From Eumeta japonica (Eukaryota > Arthropoda > Insecta > Lepidoptera > Psychidae), in the NCBI GenBank assembly GCA_005406025.1, contig BGZK01000019.1, forward strand, positions 372,001 to 436,000: a stretch of DNA of 64,000 nucleotides. The letters run 5' to 3'. Positions 11,509 through 23,900 of this stretch are shown one piece after another. The translations under genes and the position numbers were made by a program. Numbering within the stretch: the stretch's first letter is position 1; each line of letters opens with the position of its first letter. The notes below the pieces were generated by a model. It had not been told where the DNA came from. It made no database searches and saw only the letters and a list, made by a program, of their open reading frames with translations.

Positions 11509-13203
11509 TCATATTGCTTACTTTTGAAAACCTTAAAAATTGAATTTTAAGAATTAAGGAGTAAAAGACAGTTCTTTTACTTAATAATTCGGATAGATTT
11601 TATGAGTAAAATTGATTAGATTATTTATAAATACCTATTAATTCTTTATAGTGTTAATTATTTTTTTTATAAATAGTAGAGCCGTGCTGTGGCCAATTTG
11701 ATTACAATACGGAAATGGACCGGCGAGATACCACACTCTAACATAATATAGAATTGAAGTAACAGCTGACGCTGTGGCTTTTCGTTCCGTGAATGTGAGT
11801 TTTGGCTGTCCACTCCCCACTTCATCAGTTCACTCCCTCCTCTCCGTCAAACATCCTATTCCATCTCTAAAGACCAGCAACGCACCGATAACTCTATTGG
11901 AGTCGCGAGTGTCCATGGGTGACGATGATCATCTACTCTCGTGACTCACAAGCTAGTGTGATCCATAGAAATGTTGTAAAAATATATAAACATCATTAAA
12001 AATTATAGATCGTATGTAGACTGGAATTAACAGAATATGCAATGATAGTTGTGCTTTTATAGCTTTGTATCACACAAATATCGCTAAGCTATCTAACAGT
12101 GTTTCCTTTAACATAATCTTTAAAGTTTCGAAACGGAACTACATTTCAAGCTGGTGGAGACTGTTTTTACCAACTCTTTCTTTTATAGGCTAATTGTATG
12201 TTAATACCCAATTTCTTGGCAATACTTGGTGCTTTTCAATGTGTGGATCCGAAATCATGGTAAATCGATACTAAAGTACTTTACTGATATTTATATTATT
12301 AATTTCCTGATGAATTACATAAGCTGATTTGACACGATGACTAAAAGCGAAATCAAAATTAAAATCGATTAATAAACCAATGAACTATAAGTCATCAAAA
12401 ATGATATGCTGTCTATTTAAAACGATGACGTCACTGGGTACTAGTGGCTTCTCTTTGTAATTAGTGATTTTAGAACGTCGTGAATCAAGCGTTTTTATGG
12501 TTACCAAAAAATTTTCACTACTTTTTTACAGAAATGAACAAGAGATTAAATACAGTAATACAAAAGAAATAGCAAAATATCCTATTATTTAGAAACTTTA
12601 AAGGCAAATTCATTACTAGCAGCTAACGAAACCGAAACAAGATTTCGTTATCAATTACACAAGCTTACTATCTCTAGCGCTGAAAATTACAGATTCGGAT
12701 CAACTGTCAACCACATACGTTTTTAAAGGTTAGTACACTATTTGTCGGGACAAATATACCAAATATACAAATACACCGGGCAAATATATCCGGTTAGGAC
12801 GCTTCTAAAATTTCAACACATGTTTAAAAATAATTTGACAATTACGATATGAGTTTTATGACAATACATATTTTTAGATGCCCTAAATACTACTCTATAA
12901 GTGAACACAACCGAACTATACCTTCTCTCGTGTAAGAGCATTTGTAATAATTTTCTCTCTTCAGTGAAAAATGTTCCAAGACTTTTTTGGTGTTACTTTC
13001 GCTAACAGGGTTTAGATACTTTTATTTTTAGTGACCATAAATTAATAAAAATGTTCGATCCTAAATCGAATATTGAAATTAATTCCATTTTTATTACGAT
13101 TTAAGGTAATTTTACGAGTATCGTCACTTTCGCATCGGAGAGAGCGCGGGCGAGACGCTGTCTTAAACGCTTAGAATACAAAAAAAAAACTCGCCATGTA
13201 GTG
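11509..13203. other. AT-rich non-coding stretch
   Basis: No gene, repeat or island recognised. A 60-codon minus-strand frame at 11638-11820 is treated as chance. Confidence 0.5.
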
Positions 13204-13234
13204 ACCCGACGTCACTATTAGAAGTGACGTGGGT
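13204..13234. repeat. Imperfect hairpin with ACGTCA core
   Basis: ACCC-g-ACGTCACT (13204-13216) pairs with AGTGACGT-GGGT (13223-13234) around a 6-nt loop, with one bulged base. The arms contain the half-site TGACGT, which bZIP proteins of the CREB type bind. No functional context is visible. Confidence 0.45.
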
Positions 13235-15894
13235 TCTTTTCTAACTCGATTTCAGGGCAAACCATTCTTGCCCAATTAACCCACACCGTCTGTGATTATG
13301 AAAACAATGTTGTGGGCTACGAACAGACCATGTGTAGAGAATAAGATCATCTTCTGTGCAGAGTCCAAGGGTAGCAGGGGGAGTTAATATGTAAGTGTAT
13401 TTTTCATATTGAAGGATTGAAGAGTCTGCTTATTCATTTCATCGTATATGATACGGAAATTACTCCTAAACAGAATTGAATAATTATTCCACAAAAGGCT
13501 TTCACAAAATTGATATTGTTATGTAATAAATCTATCGAGAGTTAAAAAATTAAGATCAGATAAAAGAAAATACATAGTGATGCAGAAAGCTTATATTCAA
13601 AATATAGTATAAATTGCTACGGAACCACTTAAACGCGCTTATCGTTTAACGCGCTTGTTATAAATGCACTAATCGCAAAAATTAAACTCAACTCATCAGC
13701 GCCCGCACTTCGCTATTTATACTTGTTTAATAGCCATTATTGAAGGACATTATACCTTCAAATATGAATAAATCAATAAATTGTCCAGAACAAATAAATC
13801 ATAACATGTCACGTTTGAACAAAATTTATTACCTCTCGAAAATTCCACTTCAAATGTAAATTTGAAATTATGTAAATATGCATGAAAACACCGACAAAGG
13901 GATAGACGCAGACGCGAGAGTGGTTGTTTATATTTATAGAATTCTATTCTGGGATATTTTTTTGAAGTGATAACGTCTTATAAATCGATGATCGCCGGCT
14001 GCACGCACGAAAAAGCATGACTCATTGTCACGTTCCGCCTGAGCCGAGCGTGCGAGCGAGAGCGCGGAATAAGTGATAAAGAGGCACGATGGACCTAAGC
14101 GCTCGGCTTGTGACGCATCTATCTCTTTACTTTATAATTTAAGTAGAAAATTATTTTAATTAACGAGTGCAAATAAATGTTGATTTATCGAAAACATTGT
14201 TATTTTCAATTAACTCCTTCTTTATATTGTACAAAATAATGGTAATTCAGTGACAATAATTCAATTCAATTCATAAAAGAATGCAATTTTTTATCATTTT
14301 TTTCTTATGACATTATCACGTTAACCTTACAGACAAACAATTTTTTTTTATCGGAAAATTATTTTGTAGTTTCATTTTTCGCTTGCGAGCGCAGTTTGCA
14401 ACAATATCATGTAAGTATACGACTTTTGCTTTTACACGCTCTCATTTGGCACCTCACACCAATTTTTAATTAACCGCCCAAAATTTACATCCAAATTGTC
14501 TAAAATAAAGACAATGAAATAAAGCCATTACATCTCCAGTGATGAACCCGTGAAAAGAGTTCGTTATAAGGGTTCGTTACATTTCTTCTTAGCTGTTAGA
14601 GAACAGCCTGTAATCTTCTAGAACAGATCCAAGAAGCTTTATATCAACAGTTACTATACAGCCCTCGTTAGGGTACCGCGGTAATGGTCATATAAAGCAG
14701 AAGTGTAACGTATACAGTGTCATTACCCGCGGTCGCACGCAGATTACGTAGCCTTCCGTGAAGGCCTAGTTGGCGAGATAGAATAATGTCACCACCTTCT
14801 TCATACCTTTAAGGCTATATTTTGTGTCGAGATGCATAGAAAATAGAGCACTGGACTAATTTTCACCTACATTTATATTTAACAATAAAATTCAATAATA
14901 GAGCGGATGTGTGTGATATAAAAGTCGGCAAGAATCGCCCTAGAAAATCCTATGCAGATCAAATTGGTGGCATATTAAAAAAGGGCCAAATTTTAAGCAC
15001 ATGAAATGGATAAGCTTGCGTAACATATTGAAGGATGTCAGAGAAGCAAGAGAGATGTGCCTAGAACGTACGATGTGGAAATCTAGTCTCTGCCAATCCT
15101 TCTGGGAAATAGGCGTGAATTTATTTTATTATATTACTGAACGAATTAACATTATAAATGTTCGTTATCTTTTTAACGAGTGAACAACACACAGTTATTA
15201 ATAGAACCGAAAAAAATTGTCGTTTAAATTCGATAGTATCTTCAAACTAAGGGTTTAAGCCCCACGTTGGACGACAATTTCGTTTTAGAAGCGGAAAGTT
15301 AAAATCCACTGCACGCTGTAGTATAACAGTGGAATGACGGAATTCAGAGTAGCAATAACGTATATTTTCTTTGAGATCACCGGATTCTTGAGATCATCAG
15401 ATTAGTTGCGCAACGCTCTGGGGTATGCTTCTTCAGCCTCTGGAGATTGATCTGAACGTTGTCGTGTCGAGGGACCGCTAAATCTTAATTAAGACTCAGA
15501 CTCAAGAATCAAATACTGAATAGATATTTACTTACGTTACCTAAGTAGCTAACTTGTATTTTTACATACTTTGTCATATAATTTTGTTGTATTCTGATAT
15601 TCTATTTAATAACTTAGTGGTTCTCGGACACAATGGATCAAAATGTTACCTATAACATAATATTAAACTTAAAGGACCCATTCATATTAATTTCTTTTAT
15701 TATATTTTATATATTATCTATTATATTTGTGGTAGCATATACCATAACTTCCTTAAAATAAAGTTAAGTTACAAAAAAATAATTTTGTTTTCTGAGGTAC
15801 TTCTAAAATATTTACCTTTTTTAATTTATATAAATTAGATTTTATTCATAAAATAGGAAAGTTATTGTTTTCATCCCGATCTGCGTAAATCGAG
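13235..15894. other. AT-rich non-coding stretch with one GC-rich cluster
   Basis: A CpG-rich cluster lies at 13985-14110 (gcgtgcgagcgagagcgcgg). Otherwise nothing recognisable. A donor-like cat|gtaagt at 14411 follows a tiny open segment (about 38 nt) after a tag acceptor; this is too short to call. Confidence 0.45.
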
Positions 15895-16600
15895 TTTCCA
15901 CCAGATCTTGACGTTTTAGGGTCCTAGAAATCTATTTCGATCAATTCCCGAATGAAGTGTGTGAGCGAGTGCGTTCGTGCGTGCATGCGTGCGCGTGTGT
16001 TTGTATCTAAACCTCTCATAAGTTTTGAACGGATAACCGATCGACCGATCTTTAGCAACATTCGAAAAGAGTTCATTCGATTTAGATTTCCTAAAATGTC
16101 GACATAGTAATGCCCGATAGGTTGTAAGGAATCCCGAAAATATAATTTTTCAGAATAATGTTCTTTTTTTAATGACTTTTAGACTGCCGATAGAAAATCG
16201 ATACCAATATCTAATCAGCTCTTTTCTCCAAACAGAAGCATTAACTGCATAAAAATCTGTTGATTTTTTCAAGAGATATCGCTGAAGAAAATTTTTTATA
16301 GAAAGCCTTTTTTATTATTTTGTAAATTGGTTTACCGCTAGAATCCAAAACTCATATATAGCATTTATTTTCGTAAATTGCATCAAAATCGGTTGCTTTA
16401 TTCGAGAGATGCGGTTAATGAAAAATCCGAATTAAAAGGGGTTTTTTTCGTTAATGTTTATTTTTCAAAGATTTGTAGAACTCGATCATCTTTTTTTGTT
16501 TAAAATACTGCGTCAGATTCCATAAAGCAGCTCACAATCAAACGTGCTCCCGAGATACGGTTGTTGGAAAAAAAATATTTTCTAAATAAATGTACATTTT
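15895..16600 (+). repeat. Dispersed repeat with internal GT/GC-rich microsatellite
   Basis: It begins with cagatcttgacgttttag and tcctagaaatctatttcga, runs into a degenerate gcgtgcatgcgtgcg tract (15958-16006), then 'taaacctctcataag' and 'gaacggataaccgat'. The opening matches 30010-30065 position by position (cagatc.tgacgttttag..tccta....atttatttcga). The microsatellite and following 'taaacct' part resemble 57381-57560. Three related pieces in one window indicate a dispersed family. It is non-coding. Confidence 0.5.
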
Positions 16601-17085
16601 TGAATTGAATTTTTGATATATCTCAAAACGTATCAGAACTATATTTTTGAGCTCGAAGAGCTTGAAAAATTCAGCTTATCCTATTTTGAGCATGATAAGC
16701 TGAATAATTTACTACTCCTTTTTGTACACTTTGAGTTCGAAAGTAGTACGAAGTTTCAGACATAGCCCGAAGGGTCAACCATGTGTCAAAATTTTGAGCT
16801 CACAATCTCATAGAGAGTACTTATAACTTAAACAGCTGAAAAACATATATTAAATTCAAAAAAATAACATGTAAACAAAAAGTTTCAAACATGGCCTGCT
16901 GCGTTAATTTGTTTTACAGATATTTTATTAATGTTCTAAAAACAGTTTGTGTACTTACGTATGTTTTTGTATATATTTACATGGTCAGTGGGTGGTGACA
17001 TATTTTTGATTATACAAAAGGACATTGCTAAATATTTTGTAATTTCTTAAAGAGTAAAACAACTATTTTCCCTTGAGGTGCAATC
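16601..17085. other. AT-rich non-coding stretch
   Basis: Nothing recognised beyond a short local repetition of 'gataagctga' near 16690-16705. Confidence 0.5.
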
Positions 17086-17087
17086 GT

Positions 17088-17160
17088 ACAGCTTAGCTCA
17101 ATTGTTTGGAATACATTGAATCACGTTTGTCAGATCACCGGGTTCGAATCTGTTCTAGCG
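17088..17160 (+). repeat. tRNA-like relic upstream of a LINE
   Basis: An A-box-like tagctcaattg (17094) and a B-box ggttcgaatct (17141) are spaced as in a tRNA. The acceptor stem does not close, and the sequence runs into a T-rich tract. It is a degenerate tRNA pseudogene or the head of a SINE. Confidence 0.35.
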
Positions 17161-17356
17161 TCATTTGTTTTATGCGTTTTTTTTTTCTTTTATTTTTGTT
17201 TAGTTTTTTTTAATGAGTTATTTAATATTGTAACTTAGTGTTATTGGATTTGATTCATTAGTTCTGTGGGCTTACAACAACTGAGCATATATACCTAATT
17301 TGTGTCAAATAATTAACTGGTAATTTGACGTTCTGGTTCATTTTCTTTATAAATCA

Positions 17357-18690
17357 TGAGTGGTAGACTTTCGATCTGTGATTTTGAGCTAAAATTTAAG
17401 ACTGCACTTATAGGAGTCAAGGCGTCAAAACAAATGTCTGATGGCCTTATGAGTGAGCGCGATGATCACGGAACTGAAATTAGATTAATAATCATAATCA
17501 AATACTAGATTAGAAGGCGAATTAGCGGAAATGGATACCAAATATAATAACCTAAGTGATCAGCGTGATCGCTTGCAGGTACTGGTGAGCGACTTTAAAA
17601 TCAGTACGAACAGTGATTGCTGCAAATTAAAGCTCTTCAGGAGGAGCTGGATACTGATTAGATAAAAATGGATTAATTTCAGCACGAATTGGATTTATTC
17701 AGGATGAATGAAACTGTTAGGTTGTATGACTTGGTGCTGGACATTACGGCACGACTTGATACGCAGAAAAAATGTTTTAACTCAAATAGTAGCAAAAATT
17801 TGGAATATTTTTAAATTGTATAAGGTTATCAAAAGTTCTAAAAAAATTATGAAACAATATACGTGCAAAAAAATATAATTATAAATATAAAACTTTAAAT
17901 TTTCTCAAATTGCTAAATGATTATGAATCAAAATTAATTGAAAGGGTCTCTGAGTGTCAAAATCTGCAGGACCAAATGGGATGTTTGTAAAATAATTTAG
18001 CAGATTTAAAGGCTCAGATTGTATGGTGATATTTCAATTCATATTTAAATATTAAATTAAATAGTGACATGTTGGTTGATAATTTGGCCTGCACAGTTTC
18101 CATTCAAAATTTTAAGCAAAGTAATGAACTTAAACCAAAAATGCATTCTTGCCTAAAAGTGGGGCCGGCGCATTTGACATCGTTAAAAATGATGAAAACA
18201 AGACAATTTATTCCAATGAATTAGATATCGAATTGGGATCTATGTTGAGTGTATGTGTGAATCACCGAATACTAAATAGTTGCATGCCAAGTGCTTCATA
18301 GGATAACACATTTAATAAAATCGAAATCATATATATATCAAAAACGCAACAGTAATTATAACAATTGAAACTATCAATGGCATAAATAGAAAATATATAA
18401 TTATTGCTTTTACCTGCCTACTAGAGTGATCCAATATAAATATTTTAATGGGTAACATAACAAAGCATCATAGTGATGCAAATATATATTTTTTGAATAT
18501 TAATAAAATTTATTATAATATTCTTTTAACTAAGGATAGGATGTTTCTATAAAACTATTTTGAGCTTCATTTGGCTAAGTTGTTAGACTTTAATGGACGA
18601 TCCGCTATACTACATAATACAGCAGTATTTAATTTTAAGAGGACTGTGACTCGTTTGAATCTATGGGATCTGTCGTAATGCAAAGTTTTA
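17357..18690 (+). pseudogene. LINE relic 1, ORF1-like (coiled-coil protein) remains
   Basis: The translated pieces, broken by many stops and frameshifts, read like the first ORF of lepidopteran jockey-like LINEs. From an ATG at 17357, the region 17510-17790 gives LAEMDTKYNNLSDQRDRLQ, then ALQEELDTDQIKMDQFQ and LFRMNETVRLYDLVLD, rich in heptad-type Leu/Glu/Gln as in a coiled coil. Further fragments follow (17915-18000: YESKLIERVSECQNLQDQMG). Some later segments to about 18690 may derive from the C-terminal part of the same ORF. It lies directly upstream of ORF2 remains on the same strand, as expected for one element. It is not functional. The family assignment is from recollection of such proteins. 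Confidence 0.5.
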
Positions 18691-18929
18691 AGGATTAAAA
18701 CAGGCGACTACGACAAAGATAAATCCTAATTCACTTAATTTATTTCATAAGAGCAAACAAAGTTTGCTCGGCAATAACGTATTTATATATTTCTGTCATT
18801 TAAGTTTGACACTAATGATAAGATAAGAGAGAGTGGCTCGAGCACTAGTCAGAAAAAATTAAAGCAATAAATCATAATGTATATAACAATAGCATATTTT
18901 GAAGTAATAATAAGTATCAAACTATTTTC

Positions 18930-19665
18930 AACCTAGTGCATCAAAATATTCAAGGTGTACATAACAATTAGCTGAAGACTAACCTGCCTATGAGCTTCGC
19001 TAATACCGATATTTTGCGTATTACGGAACATTAGCTCAGTAATTGTTTTTTCAAGCATGAATTTGCTAGCTCTTTTAGCAAAAATAGTTAAATACGTGGC
19101 GGATTCTTAAAACGAATAAAAACAGTTTAAAATTAAAGAAAATAATGAATATTGTAAGCCTTTCAGTTGAGCGAGTTATAGAAATAGCTTGTGTGGATCG
19201 GCTTACTATAATGAGGGTATACAGACGCTCTCACAGTTTGATTTTACTAGAGGTCATTCAACAATCGATTGAGCTCGAGCTACACATTTTTGGAACCAAG
19301 GAGAAGTCGCGAGATGCAATTGTAGTATTTTATGATCACTCAAAAGCTTCTGAAACCGTATTTGAGTAATCGAGTTCATAGGGTTGATGTCAATGTCATG
19401 AAATTATCTAGATCCGTAGTCTTTATGGGTATACTTTAAGAATCCATTCTTGGTTCCTTTATATTTTTAGTTGATGTAAATGACTTACCCAGTTTCTTAA
19501 AGAAGTTCATGAGATAGTACCGTTTGCAGATGACATTTGTTTGGTATTCCAAGTTAAAATATAGGCTGCTTATAATGATGTGAACTATCCTATCTTTAAC
19601 GTAGAGAATGGTTTACAGTAAATAATCTACTTGTTAATGAAATTGAAACAAAAAAATCGCAGTTC
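18930..19665 (+). pseudogene. LINE relic 1, ORF2 endonuclease and N-terminal RT remains
   Basis: The first part (18940-19260) carries endonuclease-like fragments: TDILRITEH (family usually CLTEHW), then SVERVIEIACVD and MRVYRRSHS (family usually VYRPPS). The sequence then jumps to reverse-transcriptase text: SRDAIVVFYDHSKASETVF corresponds to the motif A region (usually FCDLSRAFDTV), followed by HRVDVNVMK, ILVDVNDLPSFLKK and FADDICLVF (positions 19440-19560). FADD is the RT catalytic box. The endonuclease-RT linker and motifs 0-1 are missing, which indicates an internal deletion. Several stops interrupt the frame. The RT sequence breaks at about 19665 where a MITE-like insert begins, and resumes at 20225. 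Confidence 0.7.
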
Positions 19666-19675
19666 ACACGCGGTA

Positions 19676-20235
19676 GAAGTGAAACTTAGTATTCTGGTTA
19701 ATTTTTAAGATAATGAGATGAATACACCATGGAGGTGGTAAAGGGAGAGAGAGAGAAAGATTGAGTGCGATTGATCAACAATTTTTTATTACATAAAGTA
19801 AAATTTCAGTTAAGGTAGAAATTGTTCAATTCATTATATAATAAATTTTAAAAGTGCGCGATAGTTTCTACGATCCAATAAGAATATCCAGAGAATATTG
19901 TGCTGTAGATTTCAACGGTTCTCTCTTTTTCTCTCCCTCTCTTTGCATATATTTTGAATAGGTTCAGAATATAGTACACAGCATGGTGTCTAGTCTCCAT
20001 GGTATGCAGGGTCCGTGTACGGGCCCGTACACGACGGTAGACTAGTGGGGACGCAGACCGCTAAGGACCATCGGATAAAGAGGAGACGAAGAACAAGGAA
20101 ACTATATAGAACCGCATTCTATCTCATTCTCTCACAGCTTAACACCTATATAAACATCTACAGCTATCTCTTTTTCGCTAAACATTTTCATTTCATAAAA
20201 GCCAACTCACACCGTCCCAAAAGAAGTTTCACTTC
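19676..20235. mobile_element. MITE-like insert inside LINE relic 1
   Basis: About 560 bp of non-RT sequence interrupts the RT text between NEIETKKSQF (ending near 19665) and KFSLPN (starting near 20225). Its ends carry perfect 12-bp inverted repeats: gaagtgaaactt at 19676-19687 and aagtttcacttc at 20224-20235. Internal GA-rich (19745-19760) and CT-rich (19920-19945) tracts face each other, and a 20-bp palindrome lies at 20014. It has no transposase frame, so it would be non-autonomous. A target duplication is not clear, so the exact edges may be off by some bases. Confidence 0.5.
20014..20033. repeat. Perfect 20-bp palindrome
   Basis: cgtgtacggg followed directly by cccgtacacg, with no spacer. 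It lies within the MITE-like insert and could form a cruciform or bind a dimeric protein. Confidence 0.8.
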
Positions 20236-20905
20236 AAAAATGTAAAATTCTCACTTCCGAATATGAGATATGGATTTAGAACTATTTCAGTACCTAGCAA
20301 AAAGTTGGAGTTTGTTAATTCTGCCGTTTTACTGGAAATTACTCTCGATAACACTCTTCAATGGGATCTTCATCTCAGTGAGTTGGCGAGGCTTTGCTCT
20401 GCAGCCTATGCAGTCAATAAAATACGAAATTCGTCAGACATCGAAACCGCCAGATTAGTTTATTTTCGCTGCTTCCATAGCGCAATGTCGCATGACGTCT
20501 TGCTCTGAGGACATGCCGCGGATATTCCTAAAATGTTCGTGCTGCAGAAGTGGGCTGTTCACGTGATTTACGAGCTCGGACCTCGTGTATCTCTTAAAGT
20601 TCAATGTAATCAGAATATTAACTCTGGCATGCCAATTCATATATTAAAATTTATTATAATTAAAAAAAAATAGAAAAGTCTAATAGAAACAGTGACCGAC
20701 ATAAACTCAGTACCAGAAATAAAAATAAACTGTTTACATGTTAATCGCAAAGTCACAAATTCATTTAGGAGGTGCTGTGCGCGAATGTTCAATAAGACCC
20801 CCTATAGATGTGTAATATTTACCTTTTATAAATTTAAGAGAGCATTATTAAAAGACACTTAGTGAAAAAGGATATTATACAATTTCTGAATATTTAGAAG
20901 ACAAA
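20225..20905 (+). pseudogene. LINE relic 1, C-terminal RT remains
   Basis: A largely open frame reads KFSLPN, then LEFVNSAVLLEITLDNTLQW, LHLSELARLCSAAYAVNKIR, DIETARLVYFRCFHSAMSHD and, after a stop at about 20506, FVLQKWAVHVIYELG. This is the post-catalytic 'thumb' region of jockey-like LINE reverse transcriptases, whose consensus is FLGITLDNTLQW...LSSAAYAVRKIR...TARLVYFSYFHSIMSYGILLWG...LQKRAIR. Further remains (RCCARMFNKTPY near 20770) extend to about 20905. It continues the ORF2 text from before the MITE-like insert. Confidence 0.8.
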
Positions 20906-20909
20906 TATC

Positions 20910-23900
20910 CATGGGCATAAGCGGCTCGACTTCTTACTGGGCTGCTTTGTTCATTAATGGTTTTGTATTTGTTTTTCCTATGCATGATGAAGTTCGAAAG
21001 AGACTATCCTTAAGTTTTTTGCTGGTTTTTCTTAAAAGGAGACTGCCAACGAAACGAGTAATAAAAATGTAAATTCGCAAGAAAATTTGACGTATTTCAA
21101 GTGGTATTTTATAGTATTGCAATGAGGATAATTTAAATTCGAGCTAAAATTGCATAAAAAGTTTGCGGGGGTGTCGCTATTTGTGAGATAAACCAAAGAG
21201 ATTTGTTTAATAATTTTCATTACAAATCGACTTTAACAGAATAGTAAAGACTGAAGCAGGATTTTGATATTTTAGTTTTGTCGTAAGTGTTATACTTTAT
21301 TGCTTAAAAATATTTTAGTAATTAAAATATTTTGCAGATCAGATTTCAAATTAGTATTAGTACTCAAAATACATTAATAATATCACTGTATGCTACCAAT
21401 GTTTTGCTTCTCCAGTCTGTAGAGTAATACACCATTCACAATTCTGTATTTTATCTTACCTATACCACACTGTATTACCCTATTCTATCTTACTAAATAG
21501 TAATCATTAATTAAGTTGGTTAGTTTAAACCATCTCCCAACGTTCTTATTCCGTTCTATGTACCATGTACTATAGTAGCTTATTATATTCAACGTCGAAT
21601 ATTGAGGAAACAGAATTAGAAGCTACATCGAGAGTGAGGCAAATTGGCATTAAAAGCAGGATCGGGATGAGAATCAAGAACGTGATGGTAATTGGGATCA
21701 CTATTAAGAGCGTGATCGATTGATAGATAAGGTGATAGAATTCAGTCTATGCCCATGGGCGAAGTGGCAGACGGAAGATAGTCTGTCTATCTGTAATCAT
21801 AAAACCATTCTAATGATCTCAAACGCGATATCTCTGCTGGAAGTTGGTGGAGGAGTTGGGTTTCCCGAAAATCCTATATGATGCTACAGTATTAGTTCAA
21901 ATGTTGTATGTTCTAATGTCGTTGCAGTAGCAGAAAACCGAATTTCAACTCGATCAAATCTGTGGAAGATGCTTACATTCGTTCATCAACCAAAAAAGGC
22001 TGATAAACTTCAAACGGCTGTACAGATTTTCTTGAACTATAGCTAAGAACACTCGTTTGACAACTACAACTCCACAGACAGACAAAAAAATACACAGATA
22101 CACAAACAAACACGTGAACTTAAAACATCTTTCTGTTTGCATGTAGGAGGTTAATAAAATGTCGACCTAACTCACTAATTAATTAATTAATTCGTCTGAA
22201 CAGCTAAATAAATCGTAAATATCACATCTTACCTATTTTTAAATGAATCCATCTTCAATATCTACTAAATCAATTAAATAATCTTACTCCGCCTAATGAT
22301 GTAAACTAAAATAGATCATCTCAACTAATTCAGTTTAACAAGCGATCATAATTATGTCCAATAACACAATTCATAGGACTAATCATAAATTGGGTCTCAA
22401 AATATGAACAAAAAGTCACCATATTATGTATATACATACATATGTACTGATAACATAATAGTTAAAATTTTCAGTCTCAGTAACTTTTGCGTAACCAAAT
22501 TCAGGACAAATACACATTTGCCAAATAAATTCCTTTTTTTTATTATTTATTATCTGAGACTGATTTTAAAGAAAGAGACGAAAAATAAATTCATAGCCTG
22601 CGCTGCTTTTATACATTATATATCCATTTCTCTAAGTTGTTCATAAAAATTGACATGCACCAAAAACTTATTTGTACCAATGACTTTCTAAGCATGTATC
22701 GTCTCGACTGACCAGCGTCTGAGCTTGAAAGCTATTTTTTAAGACAAACTTATCCAAAGAAATTACTCGCATTACTTTCAAACCAACTTAATATATTTTC
22801 CTAATTTTTTCGAGCGTAAGCCCATCTTAGTGCATTTAGCAGTTACTTGAAAACAGTATGATAAGTTGGGTGTAGACTATTATCAATTTTTACCTATTTC
22901 TATGTACTTTGTATTAGACGAAATGTTCGTCATTTCTTAGTGTACTACATCGCCTTGTTAACAGCTATTGTTACTTTGTTAGTGCGTGAATTGTGGTGTC
23001 AATTTAACTCAGACAAAAATTTTTCAGAGTTACTAAAATGTTTTCTAAGTAATCTCATATTCCATGATTAATTTTTTTCTGTACTGCATTTTGAAAATAA
23101 TAGTAGTGAAAGTAATAAATCCAAAATGGTAAAATATTTTTTTTATTATTCACGTACTTTGCACATAAGTTCGTAAAACTTCCATTGATATTTCATTTAT
23201 CTATTATGAACTTTCTAATAATTTTATTCATTGTAACAGAAACTGTCATATTCTATATTGTTACACGATAAATATTACTGTATAGAAAAGTGTGTAGTAA
23301 ACTAATACGAGTTTATGGACAAAACATTCTGTGCTTTCTGCATTTGACGATCACTAACAAGTGGCGTATGGTCCCGCCGTTGTCCAATGCGGGAGCAAGA
23401 GGGCATTAAAAAGCCACTCGACACGTTGCAGGTTCGTTACGATTCGCCTCATACAAAATTCATAGAGATCTATGGTGATTGCTCAAATTTTCTGGAAAAT
23501 CTAATTATCACTGTGCCGGTGTTAAAAAAGATCTACTTCTTTCAAATTTCATACAAGTTTCGAACAAATTTATCACGACTACCCACCGTCAAGCGTCTAT
23601 TATTTGTATTATTTTTGAAACTAAAATAAATATCATGATAAAAGTAACACTAAAATATAAAAACACAACGTTACACACAAATAGAATTCTAATGAAAAAT
23701 ACATAATTCAGTGCAACTTATATATAGTGCAATATAGATTTTCCAATTGTTTAAATTAACATCATTTTGTACCAATCAATTAAGCATAAAGTGTAACACA
23801 ACAATCATAGAATGTACTTGAAATATTAAATAAAATGATGAAATAGGAGCAAATATATGTAGTTAAGCGAAAGAAAAATCATGTCCTTATAATAATTGGT

